The notes: a model not told the origin generated them from the letters alone. A stretch of DNA of 64,000 nt from Cordilura impudica (GCA_963682025.1 OY821518.1:128910543-128974542), one strand, 5' to 3'. Shown: positions 12,535 through 23,899, counted from the first letter of the stretch. Numbers and translations are program-made.

Positions 12535-13735
12535 TAAAGGGTCTCCCATCTAACGTTTTTTTTTTTTTCAACTAGTGCTTATTTCGTGAATGGTAACACT
12601 TACCTCATGTCTGATTTGACAGATAATTAGTTTTATCCTTCCGCTGAACGAATATGGTTGTGTATACGCTTGAACAACGCTGGGAATATTGCGACATTAC
12701 TTTGAAATTCATCGTAATGTTGCAGAATGTGTGCGAAAATTGCGTACGGATTTTGGAAGAAGAGAAGCACCGTCAGCTCCGTATGTTCGTTATCTTGTGA
12801 AAAAAGTGAAAGAAACTGGCATCCACATCGATAAACCAAAGCGTGAAAAGCCAAAGACAGTGCGTACACCTGAGAATATTGCTGCTGTGGCAGAAAGTGT
12901 GCGTGAAGCGCCATCAAAATCAATTCACCGTCGTTCTCAAGAATTGAACATTTCGGAGGCATCATTGAGACGAATTTTGCATAAAGACCTTGGTATGACA
13001 CCATACAAAGTCCAATTGGTTCAGGAGTTGAAGCCAACTGACCATCCAATGCGTTTTCGCTTCGCTAAGTCGGCCTGCGATCGACTTACAGAAGATGAAG
13101 ATTTTACCAAAAAAAATTATCTTTCAGAAAACCCGCACGCATACATTGAAAGCCGATACACCCAAAACGAGTCACTGTTTGGTGCGAATTTTGGTCCAGA
13201 GGCATAATTGGGCCATTTTTCTTCGAAAATGAGCAAGGAGTGGCCGTTACAGTCAATGGCGATCGTTATCGGGCCATGTTGAACGAATTTTTGTTCACAA
13301 AAATTGAAGAGGAGGATATTGGCAACATTTGGTTTCAACAGGACGGCGCTACGTTCCACACAGCCGTAGCTACACTCGATGTTTTGCGCCCTATTTTTGA
13401 AGATCGCATTATCAGCCGCAGAGCTGATGTCGTTTGGCCACCTCGGAGCTGCGATTTGACACCGTTGGACTATTATTTGTGGGGTGCCCTCAAAGACAAG
13501 TGTTACGCCAACAAGCCAGAGACAATTGGCGCTTTAAAGGACAATATTCGTGAAGCCATTGGTGAAATACAGCTGCACACAATCGATAATGTGCTTAAAA
13601 ATTGGACCGATCGTGTAGACTACTGCATGGCCAGCCGAGGTAGCCATTTGGATGAAATTATTTTCCGTTATTAACCGGAAGGATTGTACTTTCAAATAAA
13701 AAAAGAAATTTGAGATAATATTCAGAAGTTTTCTT
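12535..13735 (+). mobile_element. DD41D mariner element 2, lacks 3' TIR
   Basis: The left end, TATAAAGGGTCTCCCATC near 12533, matches the left ends of the copies at 36063 and 50639, including the poly-T tract and CAACTAGTGCTTATTTCGTG. Similarity ends soon after GAAATTTGAGATAATATTCAG near 13725. The poly-T, TATAGCATTTTC and right TIR found at the end of the 50639 copy are absent, so the right end has been lost. Confidence 0.85.
12654..13674 (+). pseudogene. DD41D mariner transposase, broken
   Basis: The start is ATG at 12654 (MVVYTLEQRW). One A missing from GGGAAATATT just after it shifts the frame, which then runs openly from about 12689 to 13207. Near 13128 the segment carrying the first catalytic Asp (IIFSDEAHF in the sister copy) is deleted and the frame shifts again. 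The second half (13240-13674) is clean, with WFQQDGATFH holding the second Asp and CDLTPLDYYLWG the third. There are 41 residues between them, which defines DD41D; as I recall this class was described as the rosa-type mariners of tephritid flies. The missing first Asp makes it inactive. Confidence 0.88.
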
Positions 13736-14029
13736 TTGCGTAGTTATGGGTTGCAATATGACCCATTTCAACCCATTGTAGACTTTCGAAAACACTCTAA
13801 ATGCAAATTTAATATTATAATAACTTCATGTGATTCACCTAGGACTTCTTATAGACGTTAAGTATGATAAATTGTAATAAAGACATAAATAGCTTATGTT
13901 CAATCTCGTACTTCTCAATGACCCTAAAAGAACATCCTTATTTGATCAGTTTAAAATGAGTTCACCGATGTACTCAAGGACGATGAACGACTACTAATCT
14001 AATGTAATTTACTTCCTATATAAATTCTA
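13736..14029. other. Short spacer
   Basis: AT-rich sequence between the truncated mariner and the LINE fragment. Part may belong to the upstream reverse-transcriptase region of that LINE, but no motif is readable. Confidence 0.35.
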
Positions 14030-14599
14030 GATTACGCAAAAATAAAAAAACTGATCCTATACACACAGACCTTATCAAAGCTTTTGATAAAGTGAGCCAT
14101 GATCTACTGCTAGTGAAGCATGATATTAGTGGATTGTTCGGCAACTTCCTAAAATGGATTCGGTCGTACTTAAGCAATGTGTAATTTTCAATAACTCTAA
14201 ATCGAAATATATAGATAATACTTCCGATGTCCCCCATGGACTCAACTTTGGTCCTCTCCTATTTGTGCTGTTTATTAATGATCTAGTCTAATTAATATAG
14301 TAATATTCTTAAGTATGCCGACGATGCCTAATAAACAATGAAGACAGTATACGTCTCCAGTCTGACCTAAATAGCTTCAACAAATGGCGTAATGTCAACT
14401 TAATGGAATTAAATCTTAAAAAGTGTCAATCTATGACCATCTCTAGATACTCGGCATCTTCGAAACTATGTCATCCATGACACAAAAGTAAACTCAGTTG
14501 ACTTGTTCACAGATTTGGGAGTTCACTTCGATAAAAGACTAAGATTTAATTCTCATGTAACAATGACTATTAATAAGGCAAATGGTGTTTTATGTTTTA
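14030..14599 (+). pseudogene. Jockey/CR1-type LINE ORF2, 5' part
   Basis: This is a degenerate reverse transcriptase of a non-LTR retrotransposon. Readable blocks are TDLIKAFDKVSHDLLL near 14068, a stretch matching the usual LFVLFINDL near 14260, and a catalytic YADDA equivalent near 14310. After these come LNSFNKWRNVNLMELNLKKC near 14370 and LGVHFDKRLRFNSHV near 14517. Several stops and shifts are present. The frame halts at 14599 in GVLCF and resumes at 20112, on the far side of the Helitron. Confidence 0.85.
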
Positions 14600-15039
14600 C
14601 TAGATGTAACCCGGTGTGCTTCGCTACCCCGTCCCCCCGAATCGTAATAAAATTGCTCACACAAAGTCCCAAGGCCCTCACTATTACAGTAATTCAGATA
14701 TATCACATTTAATATTAAGTTTGTATGAGGGTGCCATAAGCATTTGTCCAATCCCGCCCATTTTTTTGTCTGACTACTCACGTTAATAATAGATGAACTG
14801 AGACAAATTTGCAAAGCTCTCTCCATCATAGTACTTAATATATATGATATTAAAAATTTACTTTGTATGGGAGGTGTCGCGCCCGCTAAAAATATTTAAA
14901 AAAAAAATACAGCCTGTAGCACTTTCCATATCCACAGTAAGACTCTGTGAAAATTTCAGGAAGATCAGATGAGTAGTTGCGGATATTACCTTCCACAAAC
15001 CAACAAACACACATTACCTCTTTATAATGCTAGTATAGA

Positions 15040-15439
15040 TTATTAGTATAGATTTTTTTTTTCGATACTTGCTGATATACAATGTTTTTTGTTTTTTCAT
15101 ACGGTACAACAATTATCAGATTTTTCGGCGTTCCTACCCTGTAGGTACATGTAGCTGCCCATGAGAAGAACATGGATTTTCCAAATTAGATCTGGCAACA
15201 CTTAACTATTGGCCTTGAACTTAAAATATCATTTGGCAATTTTTCTTTTTATAAATTTTTGATTTTGCCCATTTTTGATTTGGAAGATTTTTGTTTTTTA
15301 GGCGATTTTTTTTTTCGAGATTTTTGGGTTTGGCGACTTTTGAGTTTGGCGATATATTTTCCACGACAACTCACACTGATAACTAATGTACTTGTCAAAA
15401 GACTGTCGCTTTCGTAGTACTTCATATTTTTTAAATAGG
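15040..15439. other. Internal Helitron filler, T-rich quasi-repeats
   Basis: Between the inner 5' terminus and the 140-bp array lies sequence without coding signal. From 15240 to 15360 a T-rich motif with GGCGA or GCCCA and GATTTTTG recurs loosely. Its origin is unknown. Confidence 0.4.
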
Positions 15440-16140
15440 AGGTGCCACGCCCACTTATCCCATCCCGCCCAATTTTTATTGGATTACTCACATTAATATC
15501 TGATGGGACTCGCGCAAAATATCGAGTCTTTCCCTTTTGCAGTACACCAGTTATATGATATTAGATATCTACTTTGCATGGGCGATGCTACGCCCACTGC
15601 TTCGATCACGCCCATTTTTTGTTCGACTAATCATACAAAGAATATATGAGCTCACGCAAAGCCACAAAGCTATCTTTTTTTACAGTACTCCAGATATATG
15701 CCATTAAATAGTTACTTTTCATGGGGAGTGCCACGCCCATTGGTGTGAACCCGCCAATTTTTTGTCCAACTGCTCATACTAACATCTGATGGTGTCGTGC
15801 AAAGTATCAAAGCTTCCGTTTTTTAGTACACCAGTTATATGATAACATATATTTACTTTGTAGGGGCGGTGCCACGCCCACTGCTCCGAGCAGGCCCATT
15901 TTTTGTCTAAATAATCACATGAATAACTTATGGGCTCACACAAAGTCCCAAGACTCTCACTATAACAGTACTCCAGATATATGGCAGGTGCCACGCCTAT
16001 TGTTCCGATACTACGCATTTTGCATCCGACTACTCACATTAATAGGTGACATCAAAAAAAATTTGGAAAGCTCTCTCTATCACATTACTCGAGATATATA
16101 ATATTGAATTATTACTTGTATGGAAGGAACCACGCCCACT
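15440..16140 (+). repeat. Tandem array, about 140-bp units
   Basis: GCCACGCCCA or a close variant recurs near 15446, 15590, 15730, 15871, 15989 and 16128, a period close to 140 bp apart from one shorter unit. Each unit also carries a CCCATTTTTTGTC-like block, CTCACATTAAT, CAAAG, CAGTACTCCAGATATATG and TACTTT. The array belongs to the Helitron body; the same units, inverted, occur at 39600-39890. Confidence 0.8.
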
Positions 16141-16149
16141 TAGCCGATC

Positions 16150-19100
16150 AAAAAAGGTACCTTAAGTGCCTACAAGTGAACCTTCACCACGCAAAGGCTG
16201 CATCCCATGTGGTCAGCCGAAGGTTCACCACTGACATCCTGGATATATTATTTATTCAGGAACCATGGGTAAATGCCGGAGTCATTAAGGGGCTCAACGC
16301 CAACCAAGGTAACCTCATATACGATTATCGACAACCAAGACCCAGAGCGGCCCTGATTATTAGAAGTGGTATAACTTTTCTTCCAATTTCAGAATTCGTC
16401 TCAGGTGATCTGGGCTGAAGTGCCCTCTCTTGCTGGCGAACATGAGGTAGTGCTGGCCTCTGCCTATTTACCGGGCGAGGCGGAAACAGCACCCACCACA
16501 GAAGTGACGGCCCTCGTGGAATATTGCCAGGCACGTAGCCTCAGCTGCATCATATGCTGCGATGCCAATGCCCATCATACAACCTGGGGAAGTGGTAATG
16601 TTAACAAACGTGGTGAGTCTCTTCTTGAATTTATCTGTAAATATAATTTAAGTATTGCAAACAGGGGTGACGAACCGACATTTAGGAACTCAATCAGAAC
16701 AGAGGTTTTAGATCTTACTTTGACTAGTTCTAATCTATCTTTCGCCATCTCAAACTGGCATGTTTCTAGTGAACTCTCTATGTCAGATCATCAACATATA
16801 GTTTTTGACATAGTTAGTTCTATGAACACTGATCAACACTATCGTAATCCTAAAAAGACTAACTGGGATAAATTTCGATACCATTTAGGTAACAATGCTA
16901 ATTATTCGGAAGGGCTAATAGAAAGCACTGGGGTAATTGATTATGAAGCATCTGAATTACAATCAAACATATCATCAGCGTACACAGAGAGCTGTCCATT
17001 AAAGACCAGGAGGACTAGAAGAGATGTTCCATGGTGGAATGATGGACTAGAAGGGCTCAAACGTAACGCTCGAAGATTATTCAACAAGGCTAAAATTAAT
17101 GGTGACTGGAACGCCTATAAAATAGCCCTCACTGAATACAACAAAACACTACGCAAATCCAAAAGGACCACGTGGCAGAGCTACTGTGAGAAGATCAATG
17201 ACCTTCCGGAAGCTGTGCTACTTCAAAAGGCGCTCTCTCAGGATCACACAAATGGTCTATGTACTTTAAAGAGACCAAATGGTTCATACACTGAATCTCC
17301 GGAAGAAACCTGTGAACTTCTATTGGAAACACACTTTCCAGGATGTGTCCCCATTAACAGGTCCCCACCAGTCATCGGGATACTCTCCCTGACTAAAGGG
17401 AACATACGTTTGGCGGACAACATTTTTCAGAAGAACCGGGTTAAATGGGCGATAAATGGTTTCTCTCCACTAAAATCGCCTGGGCCGGACGGTATATATC
17501 CATGTCTACTACAGGAAGGGATGGATATCATCATCCCACAACTGACTAGACTTTTTAAATCTTGTCTTCTACATGGCTTTGTGCCATCGACATGGAGAGA
17601 AGTAAAGGTAGTATTTATACCCAAGGTAGGCAGAAAATCTGAACAGTTACCTAAATCGTATAGACCGATTAGTCTAAGTTCTTTTTTCCTAAAAACAATG
17701 GAAAAAGTTCTGGACCATCATATCAGGGACACTTACCTGGCACGCAAACCTATTCACGAACTACAGTTTGCGTACCAACAGGGTAAATCCACAGGATCAG
17801 CTGTCCATAATGTTGTCACAATGATAGAAAAGGCATTCGATGCCAAACAAATATCTCTCTGTGCCTTCATTGATATACAAGGCGCCTTCGATAATACGTC
17901 ATATAGGGCAATTGAAGAGGCCATGTTGAGAAAGGATATTTCTCCAATCATAATTAACTGGACGCTGGAGATGCTCAACTCTAGGGTCATCACACTGAAT
18001 ATAGGCAGCACATTTAGGACCATAAGTGCCACTAGGGGCTGTCCTCAGGGAGGCGTTCTATCGCCACTGCTTTGGACCTTGGTCATAGATGAGCTGCTGG
18101 AGGAACTTAATGAGTTAGGATTCAGGGCCTTGGGCTACGCAGATGATCTTGTTATCTCTGTCTCCGGATTTGACGAGAGGACAATATCGGAACGTATGCA
18201 ACAGGCTCTGAATTATACCCTCAATTGGTGTCAGAGAAAGGGGCTATCTATGAACCCATCAAAAACCATACTGATACCCTTCACTAAACGAAGAAGATGC
18301 AACCTTATGGAACCAAGTCTGAATGGCTTGAAAATAGGGTTCTCGGACGAGGTCAAATATCTTGGGGTCACCCTGGATAAATCCCTCACATGGAACGGCC
18401 ACTTAGATCAAATTACCAAAAAGGCCACCAGGGCTTTATACGCCTGTCAAAGGCTATTTGGTAGAACATGGGGCTTAAAGCCCCACATGATCTACTGGTC
18501 GTTTGAAACTATTGTGAAACCAATAATTACCTACTCGGCCCTTGCATGGTGGCCGAAGGTTGAGCAAACCAAAGCAAAAGCAATCCTGAACAAGGTGTAC
18601 CGCATTGCCTGTATTGGTATCACAGGGGCGAACAGAACGTGCCCAACAGATGCTATCGGCATCATGCTTAACACTACACCACTTCATATTTCGATCATTG
18701 AAGATGCGTGCATGAGTGCCGTATGACTTCAGGATTTTGGTAGCATGAAGGACGGTGACCTAAAGGGTCACATGAGAGTCGCGAGGCTCTTCATCCACGA
18801 CCCGGTGGCGAGAGTCACGGACAGAATGTTACCAAAAAATATATTCATCAGGGAATTTGAAACCATGATATTGGAACGGAGCACATGGACCATTGGGACC
18901 TGGGAACCAGAGCAAGGTTCTCATGTGTGGTTCACAGATGGCTCAAAACAAACAAATGGGGACACGGGCGCGGGCATATTTGGTACCAACTTTCAACGTG
19001 CCTTATCCATGGGTAAATACCCATCCATTTTCCAAGCGGAGGTCTTCGCTATTCTTACATGCGTGACTGAATGTCTCAGAAGAAAGACAAAAAGGGCACT

Positions 19101-19821
19101 CATTTATATACTATCCGACAGTCAGGCTGCACTTAAGGCAATAATGGCCTACAAAGTGACGTCCAAACTGGTGCGGGAGTGCATCGAAAAGCTAAACGAA
19201 TTAGGTAGATGCAACAAATTAACTCTATGCTGGATTCCGGGACATGAAGGACATGCAGGGAACGAAAGGGCCGATTGCCTAGCCAATCGAGGGGCCCGTC
19301 GTCCTTTCATCGGTCCGGAACCTTTCTGTGGTGTTCCAATGGGACACACAAAGGAAAAAATGAGGGAGTGGAGAAAATCACAAATTGCCGAACACTGGGA
19401 CAAAAGTCCAGGTCAACGGCAGGCCAAGAGATTCATAACTCCATCCAGTGTTCAATCGGAAAGACTACTTGCCCTTGATAAAAAGGACTTAAGGACCTTA
19501 ACGGGATTCTTTACAGGACACTGCAATCTTAGATATCATCTACGAATGAAAGGACAATCTGCTATAGACACATGTAGGTTCTGCGAGCAGGAGGTGGAAA
19601 CAGCAGAACATATTCTCTGTGAATGTCCAAGACTAAGTGGTAAGAGAATCCTTGCACTTGGAGGATACATTGTATCCCCCCGGGACATATGGAAACTAAT
19701 GCCAAATAGGGTAATTGGCTTCATAAGAAGCCTTAATCTTTAGGACAACCATGGGCTGCACAAAAGATCAAATTGGTCGCAGTGCGTTTAGCCTTCCTTA
19801 TCTTATTTTATCTATCTTATC
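16150..19821 (+). mobile_element. RNase-H-bearing LINE (LOA-like), 5' truncated
   Basis: A 3.67-kb non-LTR retrotransposon flanked by a perfect 9-bp target duplication, TAGCCGATC, at 16141-16149 and 19822-19830. The element begins inside the endonuclease domain, so ORF1 and the 5' UTR are missing, the usual result of incomplete reverse transcription. It ends in a TATCTTATTTTATC-type tail rather than poly-A. ORF2 is almost intact. The order endonuclease, reverse transcriptase, RNase H and terminal zinc knuckle, together with GVLSPLLW, fits the LOA or I groups; LOA is my preference but is not proven. Confidence 0.88.
16156..19743 (+). pseudogene. LINE ORF2: EN, RT, RNase H (two lesions)
   Basis: ORF2 nicks the target and copies the RNA in place. 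Endonuclease blocks are LKCLQVNLHHAKAA near 16160, FIQEPWV near 16250, CCDANAHHTTWG near 16555 and MSDHQHIVFDI near 16780. RT blocks are SPGPDGIYP near 17475, FIDIQGAFDN near 17865, GCPQGGVLSPLLW near 18035 and the catalytic GYADDLV at 18133. RNase H shows WFTDGSK near 18930, LSDSQAALK near 19110 and IPGHEGHAGNERAD near 19235. A C-terminal zinc knuckle, CRFCEQEVETAEHILCEC, is near 19570. A one-base shift near 16408 and an in-frame TGA at 18724-18726 are the only clear lesions. The insertion is therefore fairly young compared with its neighbours. Confidence 0.92.
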
Positions 19822-20111
19822 TAGCCGATCCCGCCCATTTCCGACGTAGCTACTATTATTAACAGTAGGTGACCTCACACAAATGTACAAAGCTCTCCCT
19901 ATCATAGTACTCAATATATGATATTAAAAATTTACTTTGTGTGGGAGGTGCCACGCCCACTAAAAATAGTTAAAAAAATTATAGCCTATAGCACTTCCGA
20001 TATCCGCAGTAATTGTGAAAATTTCAGGAAGATCAGATGAGTAGTTACGGAGATTACCTCCTACAAACAAACAAACAAACACACATTACCTCTTTATAAT
20101 ATTAGTATAGA

Positions 20112-20690
20112 TAAATCGTTGAGCAAGGGAATTTAGTTATCCATATATAAAAAAAAATCTATTAAGGTCTTTGGTCAAGCCGATGCTTTAATACGCATCA
20201 GTAATCTGGGATCCATAGTATGATGTCTTCAACACAAAAAACTGAATCAGTACAGACACAATTCTTAATACTTTTTCTTTGATATCTTCGGTGGAACACG
20301 GAATTGAGCCTCCCACCATATCGGTTTGGTTTAGCTCTAATAAAACTTTCAACTTTGAAATTCGAGTGCAAATTCTGGGAAATTTTATTTTTTCATTATA
20401 TAAAAACCCTAATGGTATGCTAATCAATTACAGCCAATTCTCAGCCAACTCATTTTTGTTACAATAACTTTAACAAATTTAATAAACACACACATTGTAT
20501 AATTTTATGTATGTGTTAGTAGCAAGTTTAAATGCAATTTACTAAAAATAAAGGAAAATATTTAAAAATCTGTAAATCTACAAAACGGCTAAAAAGAAAT
20601 ACCTTTCAAATAATGTATGTTTGGTCAAAATCGGGATAAAATGGTAGAAAAAAACATCGGTCACAAGCAATGACCTAGCCTATTAATATT
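20112..20690 (+). pseudogene. Jockey/CR1-type LINE, 3' part and 3' UTR
   Basis: Continuation of the LINE interrupted at 14599. Joined across the Helitron the frame reads GVLCF, then INR, a stop in place of Trp, then AREFSYPYIKKNLLRSLVKP. It continues with YASVIWDP near 20202, LRWNTELSLPPY near 20290 and LIKLSTLKFECK near 20335, the usual C-terminal order of these polymerases. Coding similarity fades near 20465. The rest (AATAAACACACACA, then CATCGGTCACAAG near 20666) is a 3' UTR shared with the copies at 41407, 53240 and 57695. Confidence 0.85.
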
Positions 20691-21200
20691 ATAGAAGATT
20701 TTTCCTACACTTAGCTCATGATAAAATTGATTCTGAATGCCTTCTTTGAAAAATATGCATAATTGTTTCTAACAGACAACTTCTTTCCTTTGAACCGATT
20801 TACCTGAATTTTCATGGAACAAATTTTATCAATTTCGATCCATTTCTATGCTATTAATGTGATCCCATGCTATTAATGTTATTAAAAGAAGATGAACGAC
20901 TTATTACTTCAAGTAGACTTTATCAACAATTTTGTATGAAAAACATACAATAAAGTCTACTTGAAGTACACTTTAATTTTCTTGCATACGGCCCTAAGGT
21001 TTTAAAGCCTATTATTTTTAAAAATATTAAAATTTTTGCTCAGCTGTTGCTATATTGTGGCTGAATTAAATAAATAGATATATAAATAGATCATCACTGA
21101 GAAAAGTACCTTTTCTAAAAAAAAAGTAACTTTTCTGAAAAACTTACCTTTTCTTAAAAATGTACTTTTTCTTAAAAAAGTACAGTTTCTTTAAACAAAA

Positions 21201-21929
21201 CAAGTAAGAAAATTATAGTCGGTCTAGACCGACTATACGATACCCTATACCATGCGTTTAGAGACCCTATCTCTTAGGCCCAACTAACTGGACATAGAAA
21301 ATAAGCAAAAACCAAATTTGAGTGGGATTTTGTTTAATTTTTTTGGCTGCAGATATGAAAAAGTTCATATCGGATGCTATATCTATATAGGGACTAGGTC
21401 CAAAAATGGACCGATCCTGATCATGTTTGGTAAAGTCTCTTGTATTTTGCAAAAATATATACAAACAAAATTTGAGAAGAATCAGTGCAATATTTTTGTT
21501 TTTAATAGATTTAAGTGAAGATCGGGAAGCAGCTCTATATGGGGTCAAAGGGATCATTTTTGGACTACTCATTAATGGATGTAATGAACGCATACAAATC
21601 CAATTTGGCTAAGTTCTATATGACAATTTGGAGCTTATGGCAATTTATGTCGATTTCATATGGGTAATTTGTATGGGGGCTAGGTCTGAACATGGACCGA
21701 TTTTCACCAATTTCAATAGCGTTCATCCCATGGCCGATAAAAGCTTATATGCCAAATTTCATCGAAATATATTCATATTTGCGACCTGCAGTTTGCAGTT
21801 AAATCAACTCAGAAAGTGATTCTGATTCGATCGGTATAATTAAATATGGGTCTAGGTCAAATATTTTTGGTTGTTACAAACAGCAGCACAAAGTCATTAT
21901 ACCCAAACCACATAGTGGTATAGGGTATA
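21201..21929 (+). repeat. R1 dispersed repeat, copy 2
   Basis: Almost full-length, running from CAAGTAAGAAAATTATAG through the perfect palindrome AGTCGGTCTAGACCGACT to CACATAGTGGTATAGGGTATA. The GTCC/GACG core and its flank have been deleted, near 21800. ATACCCTATACC next to the first end and GGTATAGGGTAT at the far end are complementary, forming subterminal inverted repeats. It sits inside the short-unit array, so it is younger than that array. Confidence 0.85.
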
Positions 21930-22270
21930 AAAAGTTAACAGTGAAAATTCAGAAGTTCAATGAAATCAACTTCTAGAAAATTTTAAATATATATCTATAA
22001 TATGTAGAATTTATTTAATAATTTGAAACTAGGCGGGGAAATTTTAAAGGATTTCGTGATGAATATTCTCAAGAATAATTTTGACTTTTTCACAGTTTTA
22101 TTATGAGATTTGTGTTTAGATCAATCATGTATATAGTTACTGATGCACTGGCTTACTCACTGATATGTAACGCTGTAGATTAGTAATTAATATCCTCAAA
22201 TGATTATCAATACGTTTAAGTATTCATATTTATCATTTATCAAGGAACTTAAAATTGGAATGTAGGTTCC
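21930..22270. other. Spacer within array
   Basis: AT-rich sequence without gene or clear repeat, between R1 copy 2 and the resumption of the short-unit array. Confidence 0.4.
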
Positions 22271-23289
22271 CCTAGCTTACCGTTTTATAAAAAGTGACCT
22301 TTAAAAACATATCTTGCCTATAAAGTGCATTTATATCAAAAAGTACATTTTCTCAAAAACGGTAAATTTCCTTCAAAAGGTATCTTCTCGTCTAAAGCGT
22401 TAAATTCTTAAAAAAGTGAATTTTCTTTAAAAAATTTCCCTTTCTTAAAGAAGAATTTTTGTTAAAAAAAAAACATTTTCTTAAAAAAAATAATATTTTC
22501 TTAAAAAATAAAATTTTTTTATAAAGTACCTTTTCTTAAAAAGCTAAATTTTCTAAAAAAAAAAATTATTTTGTCAAATAGGAACATTTTCTAAAATAAT
22601 TACCTTTTACTAAAAAAAAGTACCTTATCTAAAAAAGTACGTTATTTAAAAAAGTAGCTTTTCTAACAGAGTAAATAAATTCTCTTAAAAGAGAATAAAT
22701 AAGTACATTTTCTTAAAAACTACCGTTTCTTAAATAAGTAATTTTTTCTTAAAAAAGCACATTTTCGTTAAAAAGTTATTTTTCTTAAAAAGAGTATCTT
22801 TCCTTAAAGGAGCACCTTTTCTAACGAAAGTAAAATTTCTTAAAGAAGTACCCTTTTATTTAAAAAAGTAATTTTTCTACAAAAATTAATTTTTCTAAAG
22901 GAAGTACCTTTTTTTAATAAGTACCATCTATTAAAAAAGTACATTAAATAATTAACTTTTCTTAAAAAGACCCTTTCTTAAAAAAAATAACCTTATCTAA
23001 AAAAGTAAATTTTCTTTAAAAAAAAGTACCTATTCGAAAGAAATACCGTTTCTTAAGTAATAACCCTTTCTTAAAAAACCACCATTTCTTAAAAACGTAC
23101 ATTTTCGGAAAAAATAACCTTTTGTGAAAAAGTACATTATCTTAAAAAAAATAACCATTTTAAAAAAACTACCGATTCTAAAAAGATACCTTTTCTTAAA
23201 TAAGTAAATTTTGTAAGAAAAAAAGTTAATCTAACTCATAAAACAAAGTTTTTATTAAAACTCTTTCTTTCCTTATGCATATGAGTTTT

Positions 23290-23690
23290 GAACTCTCTGT
23301 GACTGTGCGTGACTTTGCGTGAATATTTTAAAATTAATCTTTGGTCACAACAAGTCTATGGACCAAGTTTCAGATCTATCGGATAAGGGGAGGTGAGGTT
23401 TTAATCTCTCTGTTACTGTGCGTGACTATCGTGACTGTGCGTGACTATGTCAAAGTTAATATTTTTCACGGCAAGTCTAACGACTAAGTTTCAGATCGAT
23501 CGGATAAGGGGAAATGTGTTTTAAAGCAATCCGTGACTGTGCGTGACTATGCCTGACTACTCCAAAATTAATCTATAGTCACAACAAGACTATGAGTCAA
23601 TTTTCAGATCAATTGGAGGAGGGGGAATTGGGTTGCCCCATGGCAGACAGACAAAGAGACAGACAGACACAAACACAGACAGACAGAGAG
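23290..23690 (+). repeat. Three tandem units of about 115-120 bp
   Basis: TGACTGTGCGTGACT or a variant starts units near 23300, 23410 and 23535. Each continues into a segment like CAAGTCTATGGACCAAGTTT, then CAGATCNATCGGATAAGGGG. A GACA/CAGA-rich stretch (CAGACAGACAC and similar) follows at 23643-23690. The GATCGGAT and (CAGA)n combination is reminiscent of dipteran mini-me or DINE-type repeats, but the assignment is tentative. Confidence 0.65.
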
Positions 23691-23899
23691 TATGAGTTAA
23701 AAAAAAGGGTTTAAAAAAGCAAATTCTTTTTAAAAACTACCTTAATAAACTAAATTTTCTCAATAAGTTACGGTTTGTTAAAAAGCGTTATCATAATTTT
23801 TCAACCGTCCTGCTTTAATCTTAGTCATACTTGAATCTTTATTCTATAGTTTGGTCAATTGTGATAGCTTAAAAAATTTTTAATCTTTGTCTCAATTTT

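Larger units (their letters stand above)
14600..20111 (-). mobile_element. Composite Helitron split by a LINE
   Basis: A rolling-circle element lying on the minus strand. Its 3' end is CTAG at 14600-14603, preceded on that strand by GCACACCGGGTTACAT. Its 5' end is TCTATACTAATATTATAAAG, complementary to the sequence ending at 20111. Insertion was between A and T of the host LINE, without target duplication, as Helitrons do. A second 5' terminus lies at 15039, and the 170 bp next to it repeat those next to 20111, so two partial units are joined head to tail. No Rep or helicase is visible; it is non-autonomous. The LINE at 16150-19821 inserted later. Confidence 0.85.
21110..23800. repeat. Degenerate short-unit array, CTTAAAAAAGTACCTTTT
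   Basis: Dozens of degenerate units of about 17-20 bp follow one another, each a variant of a T-rich half, TTTTCTTAAAAA, joined to a GTACCT, GTACAT or GTAAATT core. They occupy 21110-21200, 22270-23230 and 23700-23790. Two later features break the array: R1 copy 2 at 21201-21929 and a longer-period repeat at 23290-23640. No coding potential is present. It looks like an old satellite decaying by point change and small indels; I do not recognise it. Confidence 0.75.

Noticed and set aside
20340..20365. First read as the edge of a separate dispersed repeat shared with 53596 and 58045
   Set aside because: The upstream sequence proved to be continuous LINE coding sequence, so the shared part is the LINE 3' end rather than a separate family.
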